A program made the translations under genes and the position numbers. 33,250 nt of DNA, from contig PMKP01000355.1 of the NCBI GenBank assembly GCA_003157775.1, positions 1 to 33,250 on the forward strand, written 5' to 3'. Under the pieces are notes generated by a model. That model was not told the DNA's origin and made no database searches. It saw nothing but the letters and a program-made list of their open reading frames with translations. Shown here one piece after another: positions 16,077 to 24,557 of the stretch (the stretch's first letter is position 1; each line of letters begins with the position of its first letter). Origin of the DNA: Myxococcales bacterium. Lineage in GTDB: Bacteria; Myxococcota_A; Polyangia; Fen-1088.

Positions 16077-16418
16077 ATGCCAGCCCCGACCAGCCCACGC
16101 AAGCAATCGCTCATGCCTTCCTCACCCCTGCGCCGCCTGCTGCGCGCTTCTGGCCATGCCCTGCAGGCGGTGGTCCAGATTGGCAAGGGCGGAACCAACG
16201 CGGCGGTCATCGCCCAGGTCGCGCGGGCACTCTTGGACCACGAGCTCATCAAGGTCAAGTTGAGCCGCGAGTGTCCGGAAACGCGATTCGAAGTAGCCGA
16301 ACGCCTGGGCGAGAGCCCGGGCGTCAACGTGGTTCAGATCCTCGGGCGCACCATCTTGCTTTACCAGCGCCACCCCAAACAACCGCGTTTCGAGGGCGAA
16401 GCGGCGCGAACTCTCTGA
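16077..16418 (+). CDS. YhbY-type CRM-domain RNA-binding protein
   Basis: The 113-residue product is a single CRM domain of the YhbY family, which associates with pre-50S ribosomal particles. It shows LRRLLRASGHALQAVVQIGK with the GKGG loop (IGKGGTN), then LLDHELIKVKLSREC and a final strand VVQILGRTILLYQR. The start is uncertain: ATG 16077 gives a 12-residue extension before a second ATG at 16113 (MPSSPLRRLL), and either could be used. It follows the DUF72 gene by 76 bp in the same orientation. Confidence 0.88.
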   Translation: MPAPTSPRKQSLMPSSPLRRLLRASGHALQAVVQIGKGGTNAAVIAQVARALLDHELIKVKLSRECPETRFEVAERLGESPGVNVVQILGRTILLYQRHPKQPRFEGEAARTL

Positions 16419-16539
16419 GTCAGCCCTTCTCAACGAAGTCGCGCACGTCCACTCACGCGTGCATCTGCCTCCGGCCGTGCTAGATTCTGCGCGGTTGCTG
16501 CCTCGTGATTCGGCGGCGACCTGGAAGGAGCGTGTTCAC

Positions 16540-17394
16540 ATGTTCAGCGTTCGTCTTGCTTGCGCCGCAGCCTTTTGTGGTTCGGTTTCTTTGCTATCCT
16601 CTCCGGCTATGTCCCAGCCCGAGTTGCCACGTCCCAGTCCTGCGGCCAAGGTGTCGCAGGTTATCGGACTGACCGAGGTGTCGGTCGAGTACAGTAGCCC
16701 GGCGGTCAAGAACCGCAAGATCTGGGGCGGCCTGGTGCCCTATGATCAGATCTGGCGGACCGGGGCAAACCAGGCGACCAAGATCAGTTTCAGCAAGGAC
16801 GTGGTCTTTGCGGGCAAGCCTGTGCCGGCCGGGAGCTACGCCTTGTTCACCATTCCGACCAAGGGCGCGTGGACCGTAGTGCTCAACAAGAAAGCCGACC
16901 AGGCGGGCACGGGGCGTGACTACAAGGCCGACCTGGACCTGCTGCGCGTGCAAGTGCAGACCAAGGCGGCTCCCTTCCGCGAGCGCATGACGTTTCTCTT
17001 CGCCGATTTCACCGACGACGAGGTTTCGCTCAATCTGGAATGGGAACGGCTGCGCCTGTCCATCCCCATCCAGGTTCACACGGCCGAGCAAGCCCTGGCC
17101 AACATTGCCGCCAGCATCGATGGCACCTGGCGAACCTATGCCTTTGCTGCGCGCTACATGTTGGAGACCAAAAAGGACTACAACACTGGCCTCAAGTACA
17201 TCGACCAGTCGCTGGCGCTGAAAGAAGATTGGCTCAACCTGTGGATCAAGGCGTCGCTGCTCGCGGCCAAGGGCAACTACAAGGATGCCCATGCCCTGGC
17301 CGAGAAGGCCTACCAGCTCGGCCAGAAGGCAGAGTTCTTCTTCTTCGAGGCCGATGTGAAGAAGGCGCTCAGCGAGTGGAAGAAGAAGCTCTAG
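16540..17394 (+). CDS. Exported DUF2911 protein with TPR-like C-terminus
   Basis: ATG 16540 with AAGGAG upstream gives a 284-residue protein with a cleavable signal peptide (LACAAAFCGSVSLLSSPAMS). The mature part begins with the DUF2911 pattern: V-S-Q-V-I-G-L-T-E-V-S-V-E-Y-S-S-P, IWGGLVPYDQIWRTGANQAT, PAGSYALFTIPTKGAWTVVL and a C-terminal W-x-R-L-R-L strand. From about residue 185 it turns helical with two TPR-like helical pairs (DYNTGLKYIDQSLALKEDWL and NYKDAHALAEKAYQLGQKAE). DUF2911 has no assigned reaction and is common in envelope proteins of Bacteroidota and Myxococcota. Its last 26 bp overlap the 3' end of the convergent bshA gene. Confidence 0.88.
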   Translation: MFSVRLACAAAFCGSVSLLSSPAMSQPELPRPSPAAKVSQVIGLTEVSVEYSSPAVKNRKIWGGLVPYDQIWRTGANQATKISFSKDVVFAGKPVPAGSYALFTIPTKGAWTVVLNKKADQAGTGRDYKADLDLLRVQVQTKAAPFRERMTFLFADFTDDEVSLNLEWERLRLSIPIQVHTAEQALANIAASIDGTWRTYAFAARYMLETKKDYNTGLKYIDQSLALKEDWLNLWIKASLLAAKGNYKDAHALAEKAYQLGQKAEFFFFEADVKKALSEWKKKL

Positions 17395-18514
17395 TGCCGA
17401 CGACGCGGCGATAGACCGCGTGATAGCGCTCCACTGCCGGTTCAAGCTGGAAGTGCGTCTCGGCCCGACTTCGTGCTGCGCGTGACATTCGCGCGTGGAG
17501 ATTCTCGTCGGTGAGGAGACGGCGTACCTGCTTCGCCATCTCGTCCGGATTTCCCACCGGAGCCAAGAAGCCGGTCTCGCCGTCCAGCACGACCTCGGGC
17601 AGACCGCCCACGTTCGAGGCCACCACGGGTACGCCACAAGCCATTGCCTCCAGCGCACCCAGGCCGAAACTCTCGGTCTCGCTGGGCAGCAGGAACACGT
17701 CGCTCCCCTGCAAGACCTCCGCCACGTCCGCGCCCTCGCCGAAGAACTTCACAGCGCCTGCCAGCCCGAGAGAATGGACCAACCCATCGACGCGTGGGCG
17801 TTCCGGGCCATCGCCGACCAAGTGCAACTTCACTGGCATCTCGCCGCGCACGCGCGCGAAGATCCGCACGACGTCTTCGACCCGCTTGAGCGGACGAAAA
17901 TTGGAAACGTGGGTGAGAACCCGCTCGGCGGACGCGATCTCACGACGAACCACGCGAAAGCGCTGGGTGTCGACGAAGTTCGGAATCACTTCAATGCTGG
18001 TCTCGCGTGGCAGGCCGAGGTTGCAGAAGGCCTGCTCCGCCAACCAACGCGAGGGAGCGGTGATGGCATCTCCGGCCAGAACCGCAAAGCGCGTGAGCGA
18101 CGAGAATTTCGGATTCGCGCCAATGCGGGTGACGTCCGTGCCATGCAGGGTAATCAGGACTTTGGGAGCGACAGCGCCCAGAACCTGGCGGGCCAGATAG
18201 GCGCCGAGCGCATGGGGAACGGCGTAGTGAACGTGAAGAAGGTCCAGGCGTTCCGCTTGCGCCACCTCGATCATCTCGGCTGCCAAAGCCAGGGCATACG
18301 AACGCTCTGCCGGCACGGGATAGTCGAGGGCTGCGACAGCGTGAAACGAGATGTTGGGACAGGAAAGGTCGAGGCGTGCGGGTGGCTTGTCACTGAAAAA
18401 CGCAACCCGGTGGCCCCGCCGCGCCATTGACATTCCAGTCTCGGATGCGATCACGCCGCTTCCACCAAAGGTTGAAAAGCACGCCACGCCGATGCGCAAT
18501 TGGGCTGCGCTCAT
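17369..18514 (-). CDS. bshA: N-acetyl-alpha-D-glucosaminyl L-malate synthase BshA (GT4)
   Basis: BshA transfers GlcNAc from UDP-GlcNAc to L-malate, the first step of bacillithiol synthesis. The 381-residue GT4 protein begins LRIGVACFSTFGGSGVIASE, the characteristic BshA N-terminus. It continues with DLLHVHYAVPHALGAYLAR, ITLHGTDVTRIG, IEVIPNFVDTQRF, VSNFRPLKRVEDVVRIF, and the C-terminal donor-binding PSETESFGLGALEAMACG. Length is typical. ATG 18514 overlaps the bshC stop in an ATGA arrangement, so the two are translationally coupled with bshC upstream. The 3' end overlaps the convergent DUF2911 gene by 26 bp. The divergent PIG-L gene nearby may supply the deacetylase function or a related one. 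Confidence 0.93.
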   Translation of the reverse strand: MSAAQLRIGVACFSTFGGSGVIASETGMSMARRGHRVAFFSDKPPARLDLSCPNISFHAVAALDYPVPAERSYALALAAEMIEVAQAERLDLLHVHYAVPHALGAYLARQVLGAVAPKVLITLHGTDVTRIGANPKFSSLTRFAVLAGDAITAPSRWLAEQAFCNLGLPRETSIEVIPNFVDTQRFRVVRREIASAERVLTHVSNFRPLKRVEDVVRIFARVRGEMPVKLHLVGDGPERPRVDGLVHSLGLAGAVKFFGEGADVAEVLQGSDVFLLPSETESFGLGALEAMACGVPVVASNVGGLPEVVLDGETGFLAPVGNPDEMAKQVRRLLTDENLHARMSRAARSRAETHFQLEPAVERYHAVYRRVVGTRASSSTR

Positions 18515-20142
18515 GGCAGAAGCTCCAGAACGTCCGTGGCAAAGGCGCCTGCCTGCTCCAATCCTTCAATCACCAAACGCTTGCAAACCGGAACGCCCAA
18601 GCGGCCGGCCAGCCAGGGCCAACCATAGAAGCGCTCTTGCGCGACACCGCCGGGATAAAGGACCATCTCAAGCTGATGAATCCTTCGCTGTGTGGTTTCA
18701 TCGCCCTCGACCAAATCGTGTGCGTAGCGCCCAATGAGCTGTTCCAGGGCATGGGCCACACTGCCCCGCGTGCGCTGCGCGGGCCGGCGCAAATGCTCGC
18801 GAGTGGCAGAAATGGCCGATGTGATTTCGTCGACGGCCGGCAGAATCTGCCTTGCGACTCGATCGCGCAACTCTTGCGGATCAGGAGAGCCGGCGGGGCG
18901 CGCTGGATGGAGCCGGGCACGGAGCTCATGCGCAGGTTGCGCCAGATCGGAAGCTCTAAGCCCCGACTGCGCAAGCCAGCGACGCGTGCGAGCGTCCACG
19001 CAACGAAAACGCGCGCGGGAAACCAGTAGCGGCGGCACAACCCCAAAGTGATGGTAGAGCGGGCCTAGCTCGGCGAAGTAGTTGATCTCGCCCGGACCAC
19101 CAACATAGGCCGCGGTTGGCAGCAGCGCGTCCTGCACGATGGGGCGCAAGAGCGCGGAAGTGGAAAAGCGCAGCGGCTCGCGCGCAAGCAGGTCGAGCAA
19201 TTCGGCGTGGGTTACGGTTTGTGTAGTCCCAGCCAAAGCCCACTCCGTGGCACCTTCGCGTGCGCTCTTCTGCAGACGAAAGCGCGGCCCGGCCGCGCTG
19301 CCTTGGTGAAAGAACACCAGCGCGCAAGAGCGAACCGGAACCTGCGTGGCAAATCCCGCAGTGCAAAGCGCGGCCTGGCGGTCCTGCAAATGCCGTTCGA
19401 TCAATTCCGCATCTTCGATGCATGATCGGTAGATAGGCGCAGCCAGGGACGCCACGCGCGCGTCGCGCGGATCGAGAAGGATCAACCCCTCGTCGGCGAA
19501 AAGCGTGGCCAACACTCCGGAAAACGCCGCTGCGAGCGATCGCCCAGGCCGATATTGTGCCCGCAAGAGCGCCAACACCTCTTCTGCCCCTGGCTGGCCA
19601 TCGAGCAAAGAACCCAGCTTGTCGAGCACAGCATCGATCTCCGCCCCCAAGCACCGGTACGCCACCGACACGCGAGACTCGGCCTCGCTGCCCTCCGACA
19701 GCTCAAGCTGCACGGGTTGCCCATCCGATCCGGCCACGGCGCAGGTGCGGATCTCAGCGAAGTCGTGGTCCTCGGTTTGCAGCCAGAAGAGCGGCACGCA
19801 GCGGATCCCAGACTCGGCCTCGATGGCCCGCGCCACGACCACCGCCGAGGCTGCCTTGTAGAATGTGTAGAGCGGGCCGAGGAACAGTCCCACCTGTTGC
19901 CCTGTTGCCACCACCGCCACGCCGCCTTCTGCCAGGGCTTCCAGACTTGCCTGGCGGGCTGCGCTCGCGGGCAAGGCAGCTTGTTGCTCGCGCAGGACCT
20001 CCAGCAGAGCGGCTGGCACCCTGCGACCAGCCGCGAGCCGGGCCACCCTTTGCCGTTCGGCCGGGTCGCGAAAGCCTGACGCAAAAAACGCGTGTGCAGC
20101 AGGCTCACCTGCGAGGTAGGAATCAGAGAATGCGCGGCCCAC
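18511..20142 (-). CDS. bshC: Putative bacillithiol cysteine-adding enzyme BshC
   Basis: BshC is thought to couple cysteine to GlcN-malate, completing bacillithiol. Recognisable features are VVATGQQVGLFLGPLYTFYK near residue 80, VPLFWLQTEDHDFAEI shortly after, GEINYFAELGPLYHHFGV in the second half, and the C-terminal QERFYGWPWLAGRLG. The open frame continues upstream to 20415, but similarity begins at about AFSDSYLAGEP, so GTG 20142 is used, giving 543 residues, the usual length. No clear ribosome-binding site precedes it. This start overlaps by 13 bp the ATG (20130) chosen for the divergent PIG-L gene, so one of the two starts may lie further inside its gene. It is coupled to bshA by a 4-bp overlap. 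Confidence 0.9.
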   Translation of the reverse strand: MGRAFSDSYLAGEPAAHAFFASGFRDPAERQRVARLAAGRRVPAALLEVLREQQAALPASAARQASLEALAEGGVAVVATGQQVGLFLGPLYTFYKAASAVVVARAIEAESGIRCVPLFWLQTEDHDFAEIRTCAVAGSDGQPVQLELSEGSEAESRVSVAYRCLGAEIDAVLDKLGSLLDGQPGAEEVLALLRAQYRPGRSLAAAFSGVLATLFADEGLILLDPRDARVASLAAPIYRSCIEDAELIERHLQDRQAALCTAGFATQVPVRSCALVFFHQGSAAGPRFRLQKSAREGATEWALAGTTQTVTHAELLDLLAREPLRFSTSALLRPIVQDALLPTAAYVGGPGEINYFAELGPLYHHFGVVPPLLVSRARFRCVDARTRRWLAQSGLRASDLAQPAHELRARLHPARPAGSPDPQELRDRVARQILPAVDEITSAISATREHLRRPAQRTRGSVAHALEQLIGRYAHDLVEGDETTQRRIHQLEMVLYPGGVAQERFYGWPWLAGRLGVPVCKRLVIEGLEQAGAFATDVLELLP

Positions 20143-22724
20143 TTTTGCCGTTGAGTATACTCGGCGGGAATCCCTCGCGCCGGGCAGGCTTCGGCTTTTT
20201 CCTCCCCCTCCTGGTTTTGTCCATGACCACTCTTTTACCCAACGTCGCCCAGGCTGGCCCGACAGAATTGGATAGTGCGCAGATCCAACTGGCCCTGCGC
20301 AAGCTCGGCGTGGTGGGCAGCGTGCTCTACATCGGCGCGCACCCCGATGACGAGAACACCAACCTGCTCGCCTACCTTGCCAACCACGCGCTCTTGCGCA
20401 CGGCGTATCTGTCACTCACGCGCGGCGATGGGGGACAAAACCTGATCGGCGCAGAGCAGGGAGCGGAGTTGGGTGTGATCCGCACGCAGGAACTGCTCGC
20501 CGCGCGCCGAATTGATGGGGCGGAACAGTTCTTCACTCGTGCGCGCGACTTTGGCTACTCGAAGACCCCTGAAGAAACCTTGCGCATCTGGGGCAAGGAC
20601 GCTGTGCTGGCCGACGTGGTTTGGGTCATCCGGCGTTTTCGGCCTGACATCATCATCACCCGCTTTTCCCCCGAGCTGGCCGACACGCACGGGCACCACA
20701 CGGCCTCGGCGCAGCTCGCGGTTGAGGCATTTCGGGCAGCCGCGACCCCGACACGTTTCCCGGAGCAACTCGGGCAGGGAGTGCGCCCCTGGCAAGCGCA
20801 GCGACTGCTTTGGAACCGCTCTTCGTGGAGCATCAAGCCGGGGGAAGACTTGTCGAAGTTTCTCAGCCTGGATGTGGGCAAGTACAACCCGCTCTTGGGG
20901 CTTTCCTACGGCGAGATGGCGGCGGACAGCCGCAGCATGCACAAGAGCCAAGGCTTTGGCGTGGCACGCGCGCGCGGGCCCATCGTCGAGTACTTCAAGC
21001 TCCTGGACCAGGCGCCTTCCTCTCCTTCGCTCGCCGGCAGCGTGCTGGGTGGGATCGACTTCTCCTGGTCGCGCATCAAGGACAGCAGCGAGGTTGCACG
21101 CCTGGTTGAACGAGCGGCTCGCCAATTTGTGCCTGCGACGCCGCACAAGATCATCCCAATCCTTTTGCAGTTGGATAAAGCGCTGGACTTTATCCCCGAT
21201 GCGTACTGGCGCACACACAAGGAGGACCAGGTGCGCGAGTTGGTCTTGGCTTGTGCAGGACTCTTTATTGAAGCGACCGCCGCCGATTTTCGTGCCGTGC
21301 CGGGCGAGACCGTGGACGTGACGGCGACGGCCATCAATCGCTCGCCCGCCGAGTTCGCTCTGCGCGAAATTCGCCTACCAGACTCCGTCATCCCGATGAG
21401 GATAGGCTCGCTCGCTTCGTTTGAGGTGAAGCGAGCCATCCGCGTCCCAAACACCGCGGCTCTGACCACTCCCTACTGGCTGGTCGCGCCGCCGGAGCCA
21501 GGACTCTTCCGTGTCGAAGATCCCACGCTCGTCGGCATGCCTGAGGCCCCTGCGCCGCTCGCCGTCGAGTTCGTGCTGGTCTCCCCCATCTCCACGCTGA
21601 CCGTGAAACGGCCTATCACCTTCAAGTGGACCGATCCGGTTGCAGGCGAGTGCTATCGTCCCCTCGAAGTTACACCCCCGATACTAGTGCGGCCTGCAAG
21701 CACCATGTTGGTCTTGCCCAATGGAGAGCCGCGAACCTTGGGCGTCCGCCTCACCGCAGTGGCCGCACCAATCTCGGGCAGCTTGCGTCCCGAGATCCCA
21801 GCCGGCTGGTCGGTAGCGCCCACCAGCGCCCCCTTCGAACTGGCCGCCAAAGGGGACGAGAAGGAAATTCTTTTCCACATTCAGCCATCGCCGAAGATGG
21901 GCCAGCAGGTTTATGCAAGAGTTGTCTTGCATTTCGTGGCTGAGGTTGGTGGAGGCCGCTTCTCTCTCGGCCAAATTCGCATTGAACACGCCCACATTCC
22001 CATGCAGACGATTCTTGCCAACGCCGACGTGCAGTTGTCCGCCTTTCCGCTGGAACGGAAAGGAACCCGAATTGGCTACCTTCCCGGGCCTGGCGACGAG
22101 ATCCCCGCCAGCCTTCGCCAAGCCGGCTACATGGTGACGGTCATCAGCGACCCGGTACTGGCAGACGCGGCCGCGAGCCAAAGCGCTGCCGCTTTCGCCG
22201 ATTTCGACGCCGTCGTGACCGGCGTGCGCGCCTTCAACAGCAATGCGCGGGTACGTGCAGCCTACCGGGCCCTGTTGGCCTATGTTCAGTCCGGTGGAAC
22301 GTTGGTCGTCCAGTACAACACCAATAATCGCCTGAGCCCGCTCCACACACCCATTGGTCCCTTCCCTTTCGAGATCGGCCACGAGCGCGTGACTGACGAA
22401 GATGCGCCGGTCACCTTCACCTCGCCCGCCCATTCCATCCTCAACTACCCCAACAAGATTACCGAACACGATTTCCAAGGCTGGCTGCAAGAGCGCGGCC
22501 TCTACTTTGCGTCCAATTGGGATGCGCGCTATCAAACTATGGTCTCCATGAGTGACCCCGGCGAGCCTGCCCTGCCTGGTGGCATTTTGGTCGCGCGGTA
22601 TGGAAAGGGAACCTTCATCTACACCGGGTTGGCATTCTTTCGGCAATTGCCCGCGGGCGTGCCGGGCGCTTTCCGCCTGTTCGCCAATCTTCTCGCCGGC
22701 GCCACGGAGTCTCATGGCAAGTGA
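20130..22724 (+). CDS. Exported large PIG-L/LmbE family deacetylase
   Basis: This 864-residue protein carries a membrane-targeting signal (GFFLPLLVLSMTTLLPNVAQA) followed by a PIG-L/LmbE zinc-dependent N-acetylglucosaminyl hydrolase domain: VLYIGAHPDDENTNLLAYLA with H71-x-D73-D74-E, SLTRGDGGQN, and the second metal site D-T-H187-G-H-H190. Beyond about residue 300 are beta-rich segments (RAVPGETVDVTATAINRSPA) and a C-terminal alpha/beta domain (TFHSP-like ISDPVLADAA, then FNSNARVRAAYRALLAYVQ and GGTLVVQYNTNN) recalling ThuA/GATase-1 folds. Ordinary BshB enzymes are about 230 residues and cytosolic, so this is not a standard BshB. ATG 20130 has AGGA 8 bp upstream; a start at TTG 20151 is possible. 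It is divergent from bshC-bshA and overlaps the next gene by 11 bp, so action on an envelope-side bacillithiol-related substrate is a reasonable guess. Confidence 0.82.
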   Translation: MRGPLLPLSILGGNPSRRAGFGFFLPLLVLSMTTLLPNVAQAGPTELDSAQIQLALRKLGVVGSVLYIGAHPDDENTNLLAYLANHALLRTAYLSLTRGDGGQNLIGAEQGAELGVIRTQELLAARRIDGAEQFFTRARDFGYSKTPEETLRIWGKDAVLADVVWVIRRFRPDIIITRFSPELADTHGHHTASAQLAVEAFRAAATPTRFPEQLGQGVRPWQAQRLLWNRSSWSIKPGEDLSKFLSLDVGKYNPLLGLSYGEMAADSRSMHKSQGFGVARARGPIVEYFKLLDQAPSSPSLAGSVLGGIDFSWSRIKDSSEVARLVERAARQFVPATPHKIIPILLQLDKALDFIPDAYWRTHKEDQVRELVLACAGLFIEATAADFRAVPGETVDVTATAINRSPAEFALREIRLPDSVIPMRIGSLASFEVKRAIRVPNTAALTTPYWLVAPPEPGLFRVEDPTLVGMPEAPAPLAVEFVLVSPISTLTVKRPITFKWTDPVAGECYRPLEVTPPILVRPASTMLVLPNGEPRTLGVRLTAVAAPISGSLRPEIPAGWSVAPTSAPFELAAKGDEKEILFHIQPSPKMGQQVYARVVLHFVAEVGGGRFSLGQIRIEHAHIPMQTILANADVQLSAFPLERKGTRIGYLPGPGDEIPASLRQAGYMVTVISDPVLADAAASQSAAAFADFDAVVTGVRAFNSNARVRAAYRALLAYVQSGGTLVVQYNTNNRLSPLHTPIGPFPFEIGHERVTDEDAPVTFTSPAHSILNYPNKITEHDFQGWLQERGLYFASNWDARYQTMVSMSDPGEPALPGGILVARYGKGTFIYTGLAFFRQLPAGVPGAFRLFANLLAGATESHGK

Positions 22725-22857
22725 GCCCGAGCTAGCGCGCCGGGAACTTCATGCGGCGCCACCCTTTCTGACCTGGACCGGCCTCTACTGGGTTGTGGCC
22801 GGCGCACTCCTGGCCGAGATAGTGCTTTTCATAGCCCTCACCCTTGCCTACCGATGA
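22714..22857 (+). CDS. 47-residue single-TM protein coupled to PIG-L and symporter genes
   Basis: A short gene bridges its neighbours: ATG 22714 lies 11 bp inside the PIG-L gene, and its stop overlaps the symporter ATG (22854) in an ATGA arrangement. The product has a charged N-terminus (MASEPELARRELH), an aromatic interface (FLTWTGLYW) and one membrane helix at about residues 24-45 (WVVAGALLAEIVLFIALTLA). Sodium:solute symporters are sometimes encoded with a small membrane partner (YhdT with PanF, YjcH with ActP), so an accessory subunit is plausible. I do not recognise its family. The double overlap strongly suggests real translation. Confidence 0.65.
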   Translation: MASEPELARRELHAAPPFLTWTGLYWVVAGALLAEIVLFIALTLAYR

Positions 22858-24557
22858 GTTCACTCGACTGGCTGGTTCTCCTCGGCACCCTGGGCGGCAT
22901 TGTGGCGTACGGGGTGTACAGGACGCGTGGCAGGCAGGACATGGCTACCTATCTGCGAGGGGGCTACCAGGAAAAGTGGCACACCATCGGCTTGTCAGTG
23001 ATGGCAACCCAGGCCAGCGCGGTGACCTTCTTGTCAACCCCCGGCCAGGCATACCAAGACGGAATGGGCTTCGTGCAGTTCTACTTCGGCCTGCCACTGG
23101 CCATGATCGTGCTATCAGTCGCCTTCATTCCTCGCTATTTCCAGCTTCGGGTCTACACCGCCTACGAGTTTCTTGAGAGCCGCTTCGATCGCAAGACCCG
23201 CCAGTTGGCGGCGTTCCTGTTCTTGCTCCTGCGCGGACTTTCCGCTGGCATCACCATCTACGCGCCCGCCATCATCTTGTCCTCGGTTCTTGGCTGGCCG
23301 CTTCGCCTCACCTGCTTGTGCATGGGGGCCATGGTGATCCTGTACACGGTCGCGGGGGGCACGCGGGCCGTCAGTCAGACCCAGAAGCATCAGATGGTCG
23401 TAATGCTGGGCGGGATGGTGGTCGCATTCATCGTCATCGTGATGCGCTTGCCGGCAACGGTTTCCCTGCGCAACGCCTTTCACATCGCGGGCACCCTGGG
23501 CAAGTTGAACGTCATCGATTTTTCTGCCGATCCGAGCCGGCGCTACACCCTTTGGTCCGGCTTGCTGGGAGGTTTCTTCCTGGCCACGGCCTACTTCGGG
23601 ACCGACCAGTCGCAGGTACAACGCTACCTCGCGGGCCAATCCATCACTCAAAGCCGCTTGGGCCTGCTCTTCAATGGCCTGGTCAAGGTTCCCATGCAGT
23701 TTCTCGTCCTGCTGGTTGGCGTGATGGTTTTCGTTTTCTACCAATTCAATCTGCCACCGATCTTTTTCAATCAGCCGGAACTCGCCCGCGTCTATCGAAC
23801 TCCCCACGCGGCCCACGCAGCCGCGCTTGAACGCGACCACCAGGCCGCCTTCGGGCGCAAGCGCGCCGAAATCGAGCGCCTCGACGCTGCCTTGAACCGG
23901 CACGACGAAGAGTCTATCGCTGCCGCCGAGAAAGCGGTGCGCGCTAGCGAAGCGGACTCCGCATCCATCCGCGCTGAGATGAGGCAAGTCCTCGCCACTG
24001 CCCTGCCCCACCCCGCGACCAAGGATGCAGACTACGTGTTCTTGTCTTTCGTTATGCACAACCTTCCGCGTGGAATCGTGGGCTTGCTTCTTGCCGTCAT
24101 CTTCTGCGCAGCTATGTCCGCCGTTGCCAGTGAACTATCGTCGCTGGCCTCGACCACGGTCATCGATTTCTACCGACGCAGCCTGTGCAAGAACGCCAGC
24201 GATGCGCACTACGTCCGCGCCGCGCGCTGGTTCACCGCAGGCTGGGGCATCTTGGCTTTGCTTTTCGCCACCTTTGCTTCACTGCTCGACAACCTCATCC
24301 AAGCGGTCAATATTCTTGGCTCGCTTTTCTACGGCACGGTGCTGGGCATTTTCGCTGTGGCGTTCTTCCTGCGCCGGGTGCAGGGAACCGCCGTGTTCCT
24401 CGCCGCGCTCCTCTCCGAGGCGCTCGTCCTCTTCCTCTTCCTACGAACCAACGTCAGCTTTCTTTGGTACAACGTCGTCGGTTGCGCAGCCGTGATGCTT
24501 ATTTCTGCGACCGCGACCAAATTGCCAGGTCTTTGCACTCCTCGCAGTCCGGGTTGA
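22854..24557 (+). CDS. Sodium:solute symporter (SSS family) with cytosolic-type helical insert
   Basis: The 567-residue membrane protein is an SSS-family transporter, which drives solute uptake with a sodium gradient. Visible family marks are YLRGGYQEKWHTIGLSVMAT, QASAVTFLSTPGQAYQDG, the helix IPRYFQLRVYTAYEFLESRF, TVAGGTRAVSQTQKHQMVVM, YFGTDQSQVQRYLAGQS and FCAAMSAVASELSSLASTTV. About twelve or more membrane segments are apparent. At residues about 315-385 a highly charged, Ala/Glu/Arg-rich helical segment interrupts the membrane part; it looks like a coiled coil and is not in generic SSS members. The substrate is unknown. Coupling to the exported PIG-L enzyme through the 47-residue gene suggests that it imports that enzyme's product. 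The last 59 bp overlap the convergent tautomerase gene. Confidence 0.87.
   Translation: MSSLDWLVLLGTLGGIVAYGVYRTRGRQDMATYLRGGYQEKWHTIGLSVMATQASAVTFLSTPGQAYQDGMGFVQFYFGLPLAMIVLSVAFIPRYFQLRVYTAYEFLESRFDRKTRQLAAFLFLLLRGLSAGITIYAPAIILSSVLGWPLRLTCLCMGAMVILYTVAGGTRAVSQTQKHQMVVMLGGMVVAFIVIVMRLPATVSLRNAFHIAGTLGKLNVIDFSADPSRRYTLWSGLLGGFFLATAYFGTDQSQVQRYLAGQSITQSRLGLLFNGLVKVPMQFLVLLVGVMVFVFYQFNLPPIFFNQPELARVYRTPHAAHAAALERDHQAAFGRKRAEIERLDAALNRHDEESIAAAEKAVRASEADSASIRAEMRQVLATALPHPATKDADYVFLSFVMHNLPRGIVGLLLAVIFCAAMSAVASELSSLASTTVIDFYRRSLCKNASDAHYVRAARWFTAGWGILALLFATFASLLDNLIQAVNILGSLFYGTVLGIFAVAFFLRRVQGTAVFLAALLSEALVLFLFLRTNVSFLWYNVVGCAAVMLISATATKLPGLCTPRSPG

Noticed and set aside
19557-20129. Upstream extension of the PIG-L frame to 19557
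   Set aside because: That part is antisense to bshC coding sequence, Pro/Arg-rich and lies before a clear signal peptide; the start at 20130 has a ribosome-binding site.
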